Below are positions 17,607 to 25,351 of a stretch of DNA of 64,000 nt, in pieces. The stretch spans positions 372,001 to 436,000 of the forward strand of contig NZ_JAQSLK010000001.1 of the NCBI RefSeq assembly GCF_028649595.1. Direction: 5' to 3'. Made by a program: the position numbers and the translations under genes. The notes under the pieces were generated by a model, which saw only the letters and a list, made by a program, of their open reading frames with translations, was not told the DNA's origin and made no database searches. The stretch's first letter is position 1, and the number at the start of each line of letters is the position of its first letter. Source of the stretch: Campylobacter magnus. GTDB taxonomy: Bacteria; Campylobacterota; Campylobacteria; Campylobacterales; Campylobacteraceae.

Positions 17607-18224
17607 TTAAAAACTCTTTATTTTAGCAAATTCTTGCGCAATTTTTTCTTTTGCCGCATGGGGATCAAGCCCATCAACGCTAAAAGCCTCTCCAATCACA
17701 AACTCAACCTTTGAAAAAGGCTTAGGAAGCTCCATCCTATCCCAGCTTTTAAAATGCCACGAACTACTTGAGCTATAGCTTACTGCTACTAGCTTTGCGC
17801 CTGTTTTTTGCGGTATAGTTACACAGCCATCGCTAATAGAGTGCCTAGGCCCCCTTGGGCCATCTGGGGTGATTACTAGATTATCGCCGTTTTTTAGCAC
17901 TTTTAGGGCTGCTATCATGGCTGATACAGCACCTTTTTTGCTGCTGCCTCGCACGGCTTTTATGCCAAAATGGCTAATAATGCGCGTAATCAGCTCGCCA
18001 TCGCCGTGCTGAGAGATAACTACATAAAAGTCTTTTTGGCAAGTTTTTTGGATAAAATCTTGGCGCAAAAACGGCATAAAAGCTAGGCGGTCGTGCCAAA
18101 ACAACAAGATAAAGGGCTCACTTGGCGGTGCGCCTTTAAAGGTCTTTTTACAAGTAAAAAATATCAGTCTTAGTAAAGCAGTGATGATGTACTCAGCGAT
18201 TTTTAAAACAAATTTATTTTTCAA
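17607..18224 (-). CDS. DUF374 lysophospholipid acyltransferase-family protein
   Basis: 205 residues. It carries FWHDRLAFMPFLRQDF with the HX4D-like catalytic pair, GELITRIISHFGIKAVRGSSKKGA, and VITPDGPRGPRH. These are hallmarks of the DUF374 branch of the LPLAT superfamily, probably lipid A or envelope acylation. The start is TTG 18224 with only a weak AAAAG upstream; no better start is in frame. It lies downstream of miaB, separated by about 390 bp of repeats. Confidence 0.82.
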   Translation of the reverse strand: MKNKFVLKIAEYIITALLRLIFFTCKKTFKGAPPSEPFILLFWHDRLAFMPFLRQDFIQKTCQKDFYVVISQHGDGELITRIISHFGIKAVRGSSKKGAVSAMIAALKVLKNGDNLVITPDGPRGPRHSISDGCVTIPQKTGAKLVAVSYSSSSSWHFKSWDRMELPKPFSKVEFVIGEAFSVDGLDPHAAKEKIAQEFAKIKSF

Positions 18225-18239
18225 CTTTTTACTTTTATA

Positions 18240-18617
18240 TTAAACTCTTAGGAATTCTAGAATTCCCTACTATGTCATCCCCTAGCTTGAGCTGAGGATC
18301 TCTATATGGAATTCTAGTTTTCTGGGGGTTAGGGGGTATCTTTTAAGCAAAATCTAAAATTCCTTAAACTTGAATTCCTAAATCTAAAATTCCCGAAACT
18401 AGAATTCCTTAAACTTGAATTCCCAAATCAAATTCCTTAGGAATTCTAGAATTTTGCTCGCTTTAGTGGGGCAAGTCACACTGCTTTTTATAAGTGCTAT
18501 GCCCTAAACACTTAGTAGCCCTAAAATCCCACTAAAATTTAAGGTATTTTTAGTCTTAGGAATTCTAGAATTTTATCCTAGGAATTCTAGATTTATTCTT
18601 AGGAATTCTAGAATTCC
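18240..18617. repeat. Composite repeat region between miaB and the DUF374 gene
   Basis: No gene is seen in this ~390-bp gap. It holds full palindromes near 18248, 18438 and 18600, a GTCATCCCCTAGCTTGAG...GGATCTC palindrome near 18273, and a G-run pair near 18323. Five short AAACT(A/T)GAATTCC half-units lie at 18360-18425. One degenerate ~95-nt composite copy lies at about 18456-18538. Confidence 0.8.
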
Positions 18618-19907
18618 CTACGCTAGCTCGCCACTTAGCAACATGCGCTGTGCGCTTGTGATGCGAACATCGCAGACCTTGCCAAGTAGCTCTTCGCTAC
18701 CTTTTACTGCCACAGCAAAGTTATTATCACTTCTGCCAGCCGCCTTACCGCCAGCTCTTAGCTCATCAAAATACACGCTCATCACCTCGCCTACCTTAGA
18801 GTTTGTTATATCATCAAGTATTTCATTATGGCGAGATTGCAGGTGGCTTAGACGCTCACTAGCGATTTTTGGTTCTATTTGCTCCATATTTGCAGCCGGA
18901 GTTAGCGGGCGAGGCGAGTATTTGAAGCTAAAAATCTGCTCAAAACGCACCTTTTCAATGACATCCATGGTGTCTTTAAAGTCCGCATCGCTCTCTCCAG
19001 GGAAAGCCACGATGATATCAGTGCTGATTGAGAGTTTATCACCACAAAGCTCTCTTAATCTGCTAGCTCTATTTAAAAACCACTCTTTGCTGTAGCCTCT
19101 TTTCATCGCTTTTAAAATAGCTGTTGAGCCTGATTGTAATGGCATGTGAATGCTTTTGCAGATTTTTGGCTGAGTGCTAAAAACTTCAAGGAATTTATCA
19201 TCCATGTGAAGTGGATGCGGGCTAGTAAAGCGAATTCGCTCAATGCCCTTTATCTCGCAAAGTTCGCAGAGTAAGTCGCTAAAATCTATTTTTTCTTGCT
19301 CGCTAGAAAAACGTTTGCCGTAGTTATTTACATTTTGTCCTAGTAGGCAAATCTCTTTTGCCCCACTTTCAGCCACCTTTCTGGCCTCGGCTAAAATAAT
19401 GCTTTTTGGCACGCTTAGCTCGTCTCCTCTGGTGTGTGGCACTATGCAGTAGGTGCATTTTTTATCGCAGCCTACCATGATGTTTATGTAGCTTTTGTAA
19501 GGATTTGAGCTATACGAGTTTTCAAACTCAAAGTTTGTTTCGTCATTTTCTATGCTCGTTCGCACAAAGCGTGGTGTAGCAACAGCCTCTTTGATAAGGC
19601 TTACATTTCTAGCCCCAAGCACGAAACTTACATACGGCGCGCGCTTTATTATAGCCTCTCCAAGGTGAGAGGCCGTGCAGCCACACACGCCAAGCTTCGC
19701 TCCACTTTTCATATCTCTGTGAAGTGCGCCTAGTTCGCTAAAGAGCTTTTGAACTGGTTTTTCACGCACAGAACAAGTGTTAATCAGCACTAAATCAGCA
19801 TCATTTGGACTATCACAAAGCTCATAGTCGTCTTTTAGCTGTGAGATGAAATGCTCTGAGTCTTTGACATTCATCGCACAGCCAAGCGTGCGAACAAATA
19901 ACTTCAA
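18618..19907 (-). CDS. miaB: tRNA-2-methylthio-N6-dimethylallyladenosine synthase MiaB
   Basis: 429 residues, a radical-SAM methylthiotransferase acting on i6A37 of tRNAs. The N-terminal UPF0004 cysteines (LGCAMN, NTCSVRE, GVCGCTA) and the radical-SAM triad in [16 protein letters not shown] are intact, and a TRAM domain ends the protein. I chose TTG 19907: it overlaps the HP0268-like stop as TTGA, has GAGGT upstream and begins KLFVRTLGC. The frame is open to 19928. Confidence 0.94.
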   Translation of the reverse strand: MKLFVRTLGCAMNVKDSEHFISQLKDDYELCDSPNDADLVLINTCSVREKPVQKLFSELGALHRDMKSGAKLGVCGCTASHLGEAIIKRAPYVSFVLGARNVSLIKEAVATPRFVRTSIENDETNFEFENSYSSNPYKSYINIMVGCDKKCTYCIVPHTRGDELSVPKSIILAEARKVAESGAKEICLLGQNVNNYGKRFSSEQEKIDFSDLLCELCEIKGIERIRFTSPHPLHMDDKFLEVFSTQPKICKSIHMPLQSGSTAILKAMKRGYSKEWFLNRASRLRELCGDKLSISTDIIVAFPGESDADFKDTMDVIEKVRFEQIFSFKYSPRPLTPAANMEQIEPKIASERLSHLQSRHNEILDDITNSKVGEVMSVYFDELRAGGKAAGRSDNNFAVAVKGSEELLGKVCDVRITSAQRMLLSGELA

Positions 19908-20149
19908 AGTATATGTACCTCGTAGCAATAGTCGTTTTCGTCAAGTCCATATTTTACTATGCGGTGATATACGCTAAAGCCCTTTTTCTCGAAGTTTTCT
20001 ACCAAAGAAATTAGCTGTTTATGGGTGTTATCCCTATCAAAATAGTAGATTTTCTCACCTTCTTTTTCTAGGTCTTGTTCGATTTTATCAATGCTAATGC
20101 TGGCTTTTGGCTTTGATTTAAGCTCAGTTCTTGCTAGTTTTAACTCCAT
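19904..20149 (-). CDS. HP0268-family small nuclease
   Basis: 81 residues. It resembles H. pylori HP0268 (DUF5408), a Mg/Mn-dependent nicking nuclease with purine-specific RNase activity, in its [25 protein letters not shown] core and EVHIL end. In H. pylori it also sits directly before miaB. It is coupled to miaB by a four-base overlap. The family match is from memory of the sequence and synteny. Confidence 0.75.
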   Translation of the reverse strand: MELKLARTELKSKPKASISIDKIEQDLEKEGEKIYYFDRDNTHKQLISLVENFEKKGFSVYHRIVKYGLDENDYCYEVHIL

Positions 20150-20183
20150 TTGCCACCCTTTTTTTTAAAATTTTAAAGCGCAA

Positions 20184-20189
20184 ATTATA
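20184..20189 (-). promoter_or_regulatory. Putative -10 box of the HP0268-miaB operon
   Basis: TATAAT on the minus strand 35 bases before the HP0268-like start. Confidence 0.45.
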
Positions 20190-20233
20190 GCAAATTTGCC
20201 TTAAAATTTTATTTAACTTTAATAAAATTAAGC

Positions 20234-20239
20234 TATAAT
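20234..20239 (+). promoter_or_regulatory. Putative -10 box of nusA
   Basis: GCTATAAT, 64 bases before the nusA ATG and back-to-back with the divergent HP0268-like promoter. Confidence 0.45.
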
Positions 20240-20302
20240 TGCGCTCTTGCTTTTTAATTGCGTTCTTGCTTTTAAAAATTCCCAAAAATTTTAAGGTGTA
20301 AA

Positions 20303-21397
20303 ATGGAAAAAATCGCAGATATAATAGAATCAATAGCAAATGAAAAAGGACTAGAATACGCAGATGTCGCTGAGCGCATAAAAACAGCCTTTATCCAAAC
20401 AGCCAAAAAAGTAATAGGCGAAGGGCTAGAATACGATGTCCAAATAGACAAAGCCAGCAAAGAACTACGCCTTTATGAGCATATTTTAGTAGTCGCAGAT
20501 GATGATGAGAGGCTTGATGAGACGCATTTTATCAGCCTAAAAAAAGCTAGGCAAATTGATAAAAGCCTAGAAATCGGCGACTCTTTAAACTACGAACTAA
20601 ACCTAGAAAACTACGGCCGCACCGCAGCTGCTGCCCTCTCAAAAGAAATAGAATACCACATCGGCAAGCTAATCGATGATAAAGTGTATGAAAAATACAC
20701 CGCTTTAATAGGCAGCTTAGTAATCGGCGTGGTTACAAGCGTGGGAAATGACGAGACGACCTTTGTAGAAGTTGGCGAGACAAAAACGCTAATGAGCCGC
20801 AAAAACCGCATAAAAGATGAGAAATTCAAAGTCGGCGATACCATAAAAGCACTTATTCGCAGCGTGCATTTTGACAAGCGTTTGGGTATCAAAATCGAGC
20901 TTACTCGCACCTCGCCAAAGTTTTTAGAAGCTCTTTTAAAAGCTGGGGTACCTGAGATAAAAGAAGGTAGCGTAATCATCCAAAATAGCGCAAGAATTCC
21001 TGGCAAAAAGGCAAAAGTAGCGTTCTTTTCAACCAGTCCAAATGTAGATGCTGTAGGCACTGCTGTGGGAGTAAAAGGCGTGAGAATAAACGCTGTTAGC
21101 AAAGAGCTAAATGGTGAAAACATAGACGCAATCGAGTATAGCGCAGACCCTGCGATTTTTGTCGCGCGCGCGCTTAGCCCAGCTCGCATCATCAGCGTAA
21201 AAATCGAAGATAAAAAAGCTGTGGTAATGATAGATGCTGAACAAAAAAGCAAGGCCATAGGCCAAGCAGGCATAAACATCCGCCTAGCTAGCATGCTCAC
21301 AGGCTACGAAATAGAGCTTATAGAGAGCGGCAGCAGCGAGCACAAAGACAACGAAGAAGGCCTAAAAAATCTAAAAGCTCTTTTTGGCGAAGAGTGA
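20303..21397 (+). CDS. nusA: Transcription termination/antitermination factor NusA
   Basis: 364 residues. The NusA N-terminal RNA-polymerase-binding domain is followed by an S1 domain (KYTALIGSLVIGVVTSV..., near residues 131-200). KH domains contain the GxxG-type segments GVKGVRINAV and SKAIGQAGINIRLAS. It lacks the acidic C-terminal repeats of E. coli NusA, as is normal outside gammaproteobacteria. AAGGTG lies upstream of the ATG. Confidence 0.95.
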   Translation: MEKIADIIESIANEKGLEYADVAERIKTAFIQTAKKVIGEGLEYDVQIDKASKELRLYEHILVVADDDERLDETHFISLKKARQIDKSLEIGDSLNYELNLENYGRTAAAALSKEIEYHIGKLIDDKVYEKYTALIGSLVIGVVTSVGNDETTFVEVGETKTLMSRKNRIKDEKFKVGDTIKALIRSVHFDKRLGIKIELTRTSPKFLEALLKAGVPEIKEGSVIIQNSARIPGKKAKVAFFSTSPNVDAVGTAVGVKGVRINAVSKELNGENIDAIEYSADPAIFVARALSPARIISVKIEDKKAVVMIDAEQKSKAIGQAGINIRLASMLTGYEIELIESGSSEHKDNEEGLKNLKALFGEE

Positions 21398-21816
21398 TTT
21401 TAGGTATTTTGCTCATTTTGTTTAGGAATTCTAGATTTTATTCTAGGAATTCTAGTTTTTTATTCTAGGAATTCTAGATTTTATTTTAGGAATTCTAGTT
21501 TTTATTTTAGGAATTCTAGTTTTTATTTTAGGAATTCTAGATTTTATTCTAGGAATTCTAGTTTTTGCTTTAGGAATTCTAGTTTTCTGGGGGTTAGGGG
21601 GTTTCTTTTAAACAAAATCTAGAATTTCTAGTGATTTTGCCTAGGAATTCTAGAATTTTTAACTAGGAATTCTAGAATTCCCTATTATGTCATCCCACAG
21701 CTTGACTGGGGGATCTCATCACAAAGAATCTAGAATTCCATAGAGATCCTCGGGCCAAGCCCGATGATGGCATAGTAAGGAATTCTAGAATTCCCTAAAA
21801 ATACCCCCTAACCCCC

Positions 21817-21886
21817 AACCAGCGGATGCGAAGCAACCAGCGGATGTGAAGCAACCAACGGATGCGAAGCAAAAAAAAAAAAAAAA
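21817..21886. repeat. 3 x 18-bp tandem repeat plus A16 tract
   Basis: Units AACCAGCGGATGCGAAGC begin at 21817, 21835 and 21853, with one or two changes, followed by 16 adenines (21871-21886). A related string, CCAACGGATTGCGAAGC plus seven A, occurs inside the hairpin at 61521-61544. Confidence 0.9.
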
Positions 21887-21910
21887 CAGATAAAGCAATT
21901 CTAGATTTTT

Positions 21911-21992
21911 GCGGAGTTTTAGGGTCCCAAGGGTTTAGAGCGTAGCCCTTATAAAATTTGCGAGCTAGGCTTATCCAGCCTAAAAGCGAGCA
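21911..21992 (-). repeat. ~95-nt composite intergenic element, inverted copy
   Basis: Read on the minus strand it begins GCTCGCTTTTAGGCTGG and continues GCAAATTTTATAAGGGCTACG, matching the copies at 10164 and 28779. The terminal part is shortened. Confidence 0.7.
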
Positions 21993-22105
21993 AAAATCTA
22001 GAATTCCAAGAATAAATTTAGAATTCCCAAAAATAAATCTAGAATTCCCTAAGAATAAATTTAGAATTCCTAGTGGTCTTAGCTTAGGAATTCTAGATTT
22101 GATTT

Positions 22106-22825
22106 TTATATTTTTAAAAGAGCGTTTTCTTTTAGTCGCACGCTCATGCCGGTGTGCTTTTCTTCATCTTCGTAGCAAATATCAAAAAATGCCGAATATA
22201 GCTTAAAAAACCTCGCCCAGCTTTTAAAAGAGGTTTTTCTTATCCCCCAGTCTTTGCCAAAATGAGCTATCATTTTTGAGTTGATTTTGTTTATCTCAGT
22301 AAAGCCCTCAAAGCCAGCGCAAGCCCAAATAATAGCTTTTAAAAAGTCATCTTGTTCGCTCTTATCTACTTTGTTTTGTATTTTTTCTTTTGCTTGTATT
22401 TTTAGCTCAGGTGCTTTTAGCAGATGAAAAGTAGTAAAAATCCCAGCAAAGTCATTATCAGTCTTGCTCTCGCCAAAGCCTAAAACCTCACGCCCCAAAT
22501 CAAGTAGCTTAAAGACCAAATGCCTAAAATCACTATCGCTAGTAACCAAAGCAAAGTGAGTGATATCAGTCCTTTCATACGCCATTTGCAAACAATCCAA
22601 GCTAAGGCGCAAATCGCTAGAGTTTTTAAGCCCTTTGTGAAAAATCTGCACAGGTTCTATGCCAAACTTGTCTAAAATTTGGCTCCAAGGTGTAGAAATC
22701 TGCCAGTTTGCATAGGCTTTTTTAGAACACACATTAAAAGGCTCTAAGGCTGAAATAATCTGTGGCAAAAACGATACCGGAACATTTTCACAATCAATAA
22801 ATAAAGCGCATTTGGAAGTTTGCAT
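22106..22825 (-). CDS. NYN-domain (LabA/DUF88-like) putative RNase
   Basis: 239 residues. It begins with the NYN/PIN-like nuclease core: LFIDCENVP (acidic metal site), VQIFHKGLKNSSDLRLSLDCLQ and FALVTSDSDFRHLVFKLLDLG. The C-terminal third (FLKAIIWACAG...WARFFKLYSAFFDICYEDE) resembles the OST-HTH RNA-binding module often fused to NYN. I chose ATG 22825, with GGAG 9 bases upstream, rather than the hydrophobic extension to 22912. RNA target unknown. Confidence 0.8.
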   Translation of the reverse strand: MQTSKCALFIDCENVPVSFLPQIISALEPFNVCSKKAYANWQISTPWSQILDKFGIEPVQIFHKGLKNSSDLRLSLDCLQMAYERTDITHFALVTSDSDFRHLVFKLLDLGREVLGFGESKTDNDFAGIFTTFHLLKAPELKIQAKEKIQNKVDKSEQDDFLKAIIWACAGFEGFTEINKINSKMIAHFGKDWGIRKTSFKSWARFFKLYSAFFDICYEDEEKHTGMSVRLKENALLKI

Positions 22826-22852
22826 TGTGCTTTTACTCCAGTTTTTGCTTAA

Positions 22853-22858
22853 ATTATA
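22853..22858 (-). promoter_or_regulatory. Putative -10 box of the NYN gene
   Basis: TATAAT on the minus strand 28 bases before the ATG at 22825. Confidence 0.4.
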
Positions 22859-22885
22859 ACAAAAAAAGAATAAAAATAGCCAAAA

Positions 22886-22925
22886 TAAATAAAAAAACCT
22901 CCAAGCCCACAAAGGACTTGGAGGT
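22886..22925 (-). terminator. Rho-independent terminator of the tRNA pair
   Basis: On the minus strand ACCTCCAAG pairs with CTTGGAGGT around a CCTTTGTGGG-containing loop, and is followed by TTTTTTTATTTATTT. It lies directly downstream of tRNA-fMet. Confidence 0.85.
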
Positions 22926-22998
22926 GGTATTTGACTTATCGAATGTCAAGGCGAATTGTAGCCAATAAAAACTTAAAATTTTCTATAATTTAAAAATT

Positions 22999-23074
22999 TG
23001 GTTGCGAGGGCAGGACTTGAACCTGCGGCCTCCGGGTTATGAGCCCGACGAGCTACCAACTGCTCTACCTCGCG
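22999..23074 (-). tRNA. Initiator tRNA-fMet (CAT)
   Basis: 76 nt with encoded CCA. Anticodon loop CTCATAA gives CAT. It shows the initiator hallmarks: an unpaired C1-A72 at the acceptor end and three GC pairs (GGG/CCC) at the base of the anticodon stem. Confidence 0.95.
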
Positions 23075-23095
23075 ATAAATAAGAAGGATTTTTTG

Positions 23096-23170
23096 TGGAT
23101 GGGGTAGGAGGATTCGAACCTCCGAATGTCAGGACCAAAACCTGATGCCTTACCGCTTGGCGATACCCCA
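23096..23170 (-). tRNA. tRNA-Gln (TTG)
   Basis: 75 nt with CCA. Acceptor TGGGGTA pairs with TACCCCA. Anticodon loop TTTTGGT gives TTG. It is cotranscribed with the downstream tRNA-fMet, 21 bp away. Confidence 0.95.
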
Positions 23171-23187
23171 ACGATGAAAAGACTGAA

Positions 23188-23216
23188 ATTATAATGAGTT
23201 TTTTAGCTTTTGTCAA
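23188..23216 (-). promoter_or_regulatory. Consensus sigma-70 promoter of the tRNA-Gln/tRNA-fMet unit
   Basis: On the minus strand TTGACA (23216-23211) and TATAAT (23193-23188) are 17 bases apart. The -10 ends 18 bases before tRNA-Gln. It matches the strength expected of a stable-RNA promoter. Confidence 0.8.
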
Positions 23217-23319
23217 TTAAAATTAGCTTAAATTCTTATATTTTAGCTAAAAATGTTTGAATTTTAATCTAGAATTCTTACATTTTAGCCAAAAATGCTT
23301 GAATTTTAATCTAGAATTC

Positions 23320-23664
23320 TCATTTCTCAAGCTCTAAGCGCATCAAAACCAAATCCTCGCCTTTTATCACCACAAGCTCTCTGCTACCACACATCGGGCA
23401 GACAAACTCATTTGCCATGATAGTGCCCTCTCTGCCGCACTGGCAGCAACGCACGATGATATCTTGGATTTCTATTATTAGTTCAGCATCACTACAATGC
23501 CCACCTACTTTAAAAGCATCAAAGGCCTTTTTTAGATAGTGTGGTTCCACACCACTTAACTTGCCGATTTGGATTTCTACTCTTTTTACAGACGATGCAC
23601 CTTGTTCTGTGGCATTTGTATCACATACTTTTAGCAGGTCTTGGACTATTGATAATTCATGCAT
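23320..23664 (-). CDS. hypA: Hydrogenase maturation nickel metallochaperone HypA
   Basis: 114 residues. MHELSIVQ at the N-terminus supplies the nickel-binding His2. Zinc ligands are CCQCG and CPMCGS near residues 73-94. HypA delivers nickel to NiFe hydrogenase, and in Helicobacter also to urease. It is last in the hypE-hypA order (11-bp gap). Imported nickel would come from the ECF system at 42-45 kb. Confidence 0.95.
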   Translation of the reverse strand: MHELSIVQDLLKVCDTNATEQGASSVKRVEIQIGKLSGVEPHYLKKAFDAFKVGGHCSDAELIIEIQDIIVRCCQCGREGTIMANEFVCPMCGSRELVVIKGEDLVLMRLELEK

Positions 23665-23675
23665 TTTTTATCCTT

Positions 23676-24683
23676 TTAACAAATTCTAGGCAGTAACTCG
23701 CCCTTTGGCTCATCTAAAAATCTTTTTGAGCCATAAATATTTTTTAGCCTAACGCCCTTAAAATCAGCGCAAAACTCACCGATAATCTGCGCAGCTAAAT
23801 TAAACTCTTTTAGTACCTTTAGCGCAATTTGGCTCTCATCTTCGCTCACAGCTAGCACAAAAGTGCCTTCATTTGCTAGTTCATACGCCTCAAAGCCAAG
23901 TAACTCGCAAACCCCCATAACCTCAGCACTCACAGCGACTTTTTCTTCACACACTTCTATGCCACCACGCACCCTAGCCCACTCATGTAAAACAGCACTA
24001 AGTCCGCCTCTAGTCGCATCTCTCATCGCTAGTGGTCTAATGCCTGCGTTATAAAGACTTTCAACCACAGCATTTAGAGCAGCGCAGTCGCTACTAAGCA
24101 AGCTTTGCAAACCATGCCTACTAGCTAGCAAGGCTGCTCCGTGCCTGCCTATATCGCCACTTAGCAAAATTTTTATCTTTTTTTCAGAGTTTGCTGATTT
24201 TAGCCTTTTTGTGCTAGCTGGCAAGCTCTCATCTATTAGCTTGCCAATTGCACTAGTGTTTATAAAAATACCATCACAAGCACCCTTTGGCACGACCTTT
24301 GTATCGCCACATACTACGCTTAGCCCAGCGTCTTTTGCCACGCTAGCAAGAGAGCATAAAATACGCTCTAAATTAGCAAGCTCAAAGCCTTCTTCGATGA
24401 TTAAAGCACAGCTTAGATACAAAGGCTTTGCGCCCATCATAGCTATGTCGTTTATACTGCCACAAGCTGCGATTTTGCCGATATCGCCACCAGCAAAAAA
24501 TATAGGATTTACCACAAAGCTATCAGTGGTAAAAACTAGCTTTTTAGAGCCAAAATCGAGCAAAGCCCCATCATTGCTTTGGCGCAAAATTTCATTATCA
24601 AAGCACTTAAAAATCACATCATTTATAAGCACATTCATTTCTGCCCCGCCACCACCGCAGGCTAGGGATACTGATTTTATCAT
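23676..24683 (-). CDS. hypE: Hydrogenase maturation protein HypE
   Basis: 335 residues. It dehydrates the carbamoyl group on its C-terminal Cys to the thiocyanate that becomes the cyanide ligand of NiFe hydrogenase. CGGGGAEMN is at the N-terminus, DFGSKKLVFTTDSFVVNP and SGDIGRHG lie in the PurM-like domains, and the protein ends in the obligatory PRIC. The rest of the hyp cluster lies outside the window. Confidence 0.95.
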   Translation of the reverse strand: MIKSVSLACGGGGAEMNVLINDVIFKCFDNEILRQSNDGALLDFGSKKLVFTTDSFVVNPIFFAGGDIGKIAACGSINDIAMMGAKPLYLSCALIIEEGFELANLERILCSLASVAKDAGLSVVCGDTKVVPKGACDGIFINTSAIGKLIDESLPASTKRLKSANSEKKIKILLSGDIGRHGAALLASRHGLQSLLSSDCAALNAVVESLYNAGIRPLAMRDATRGGLSAVLHEWARVRGGIEVCEEKVAVSAEVMGVCELLGFEAYELANEGTFVLAVSEDESQIALKVLKEFNLAAQIIGEFCADFKGVRLKNIYGSKRFLDEPKGELLPRIC

Positions 24684-24691
24684 TATTTATC

Positions 24692-25246
24692 CTATTTTTT
24701 TAGTATTTTTAGTGCTTCTTTTATGAGTGAGACGGTCTCACTTGAACTACATTTTGATAATGCTAGACTGATAGCCTCACGCTTAAAGCCAAGGCTCTCT
24801 AGCGCTAAAAGTGCTTCATTATTAGCTGGATTTGCACTAGTAGTAGCTAAAAAGCTAGCATCGCCAAGCTGGGCTAGAAGTAGTTTGGCAGTTTTCTCTC
24901 CTATGCCGGGCACTCTTTTAAAGGTAGCTATATCGCCGTTTTTTACAGCCAAGGCAACAGCATCAGGCTCAAGGCTAGAACACACAGCAAGAGCAGTAGC
25001 AGGACCTATGCCACTTACTTTTAGCATTAGCTCAAAAATACGCTGTTCGCTAGTGCTAGTAAAGCCAAAGAGCAAATGCGCATCTTCTTTGATAATCTGC
25101 GTGATAAAAAGCTCGCAGACCTCGCCTAGCTCAAGTTTAGCACTGGTAAAAAGCGAAACTGCTACGCCATAGCTAACTCCGCTTGTTTTTAACCAAATAT
25201 AAGTTGGTTCTTTTTTAACAATTTTTCCTTCTATTGCTTTTATCAT
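24692..25246 (-). CDS. ruvA: Holliday junction helicase subunit RuvA
   Basis: 184 residues. OB-fold N-terminus (MIKAIEGKIVKKEPTYIWLK), two helix-hairpin-helix motifs (LKVSGIGPATALAV and FKRVPGIGEKTAKLLL) and a C-terminal RuvB-binding domain (NNEALLALESLGFKREAIS). It holds Holliday junctions while RuvB drives branch migration. It lies 8 bp upstream of hypE and downstream of the DUF342 gene. Confidence 0.95.
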   Translation of the reverse strand: MIKAIEGKIVKKEPTYIWLKTSGVSYGVAVSLFTSAKLELGEVCELFITQIIKEDAHLLFGFTSTSEQRIFELMLKVSGIGPATALAVCSSLEPDAVALAVKNGDIATFKRVPGIGEKTAKLLLAQLGDASFLATTSANPANNEALLALESLGFKREAISLALSKCSSSETVSLIKEALKILKK

Positions 25247-25264
25247 TTTTTCTCTTTTTTTGAT

Positions 25265-25350
25265 TTTTTTACTTTAGGAATTCTAGAATTCCTACGAAAA
25301 TTCTAGAATTCCCAAGTAAATTCTAGAATTCCTGCGCAAAATCTAGAATT
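25265..25350. repeat. GAATTC palindrome cluster between the DUF342 gene and ruvA
   Basis: Four close units of the (A)AATTCTAGAATTCC(T/C) type, each spaced by about six unrelated bases, fill the gap between the two same-direction genes. Confidence 0.8.
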
Positions 25351-25351
25351 C

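Larger units (their letters stand above)
21418..22100. repeat. Composite repeat region after nusA
   Basis: A ~700-bp gap with no supported gene. 21424-21585 is a tandem run of about eight 21-23-bp units (AGGAATTCTAG plus TTTTATTTT-type tails). Then come a G-run pair near 21588, palindromes, two GGATCTC-type palindromes (21690-21715, 21741-21775) and complementary C-run pairs near 21801. A 3 x 18-bp repeat with an A16 tract and an inverted composite element at 21911-21992 complete it. Confidence 0.85.

Noticed and set aside
21958-22206. Plus-strand ORF over the NYN gene 3' end
   Set aside because: Half is repeat translation and half is antisense to the well-supported NYN-domain gene.
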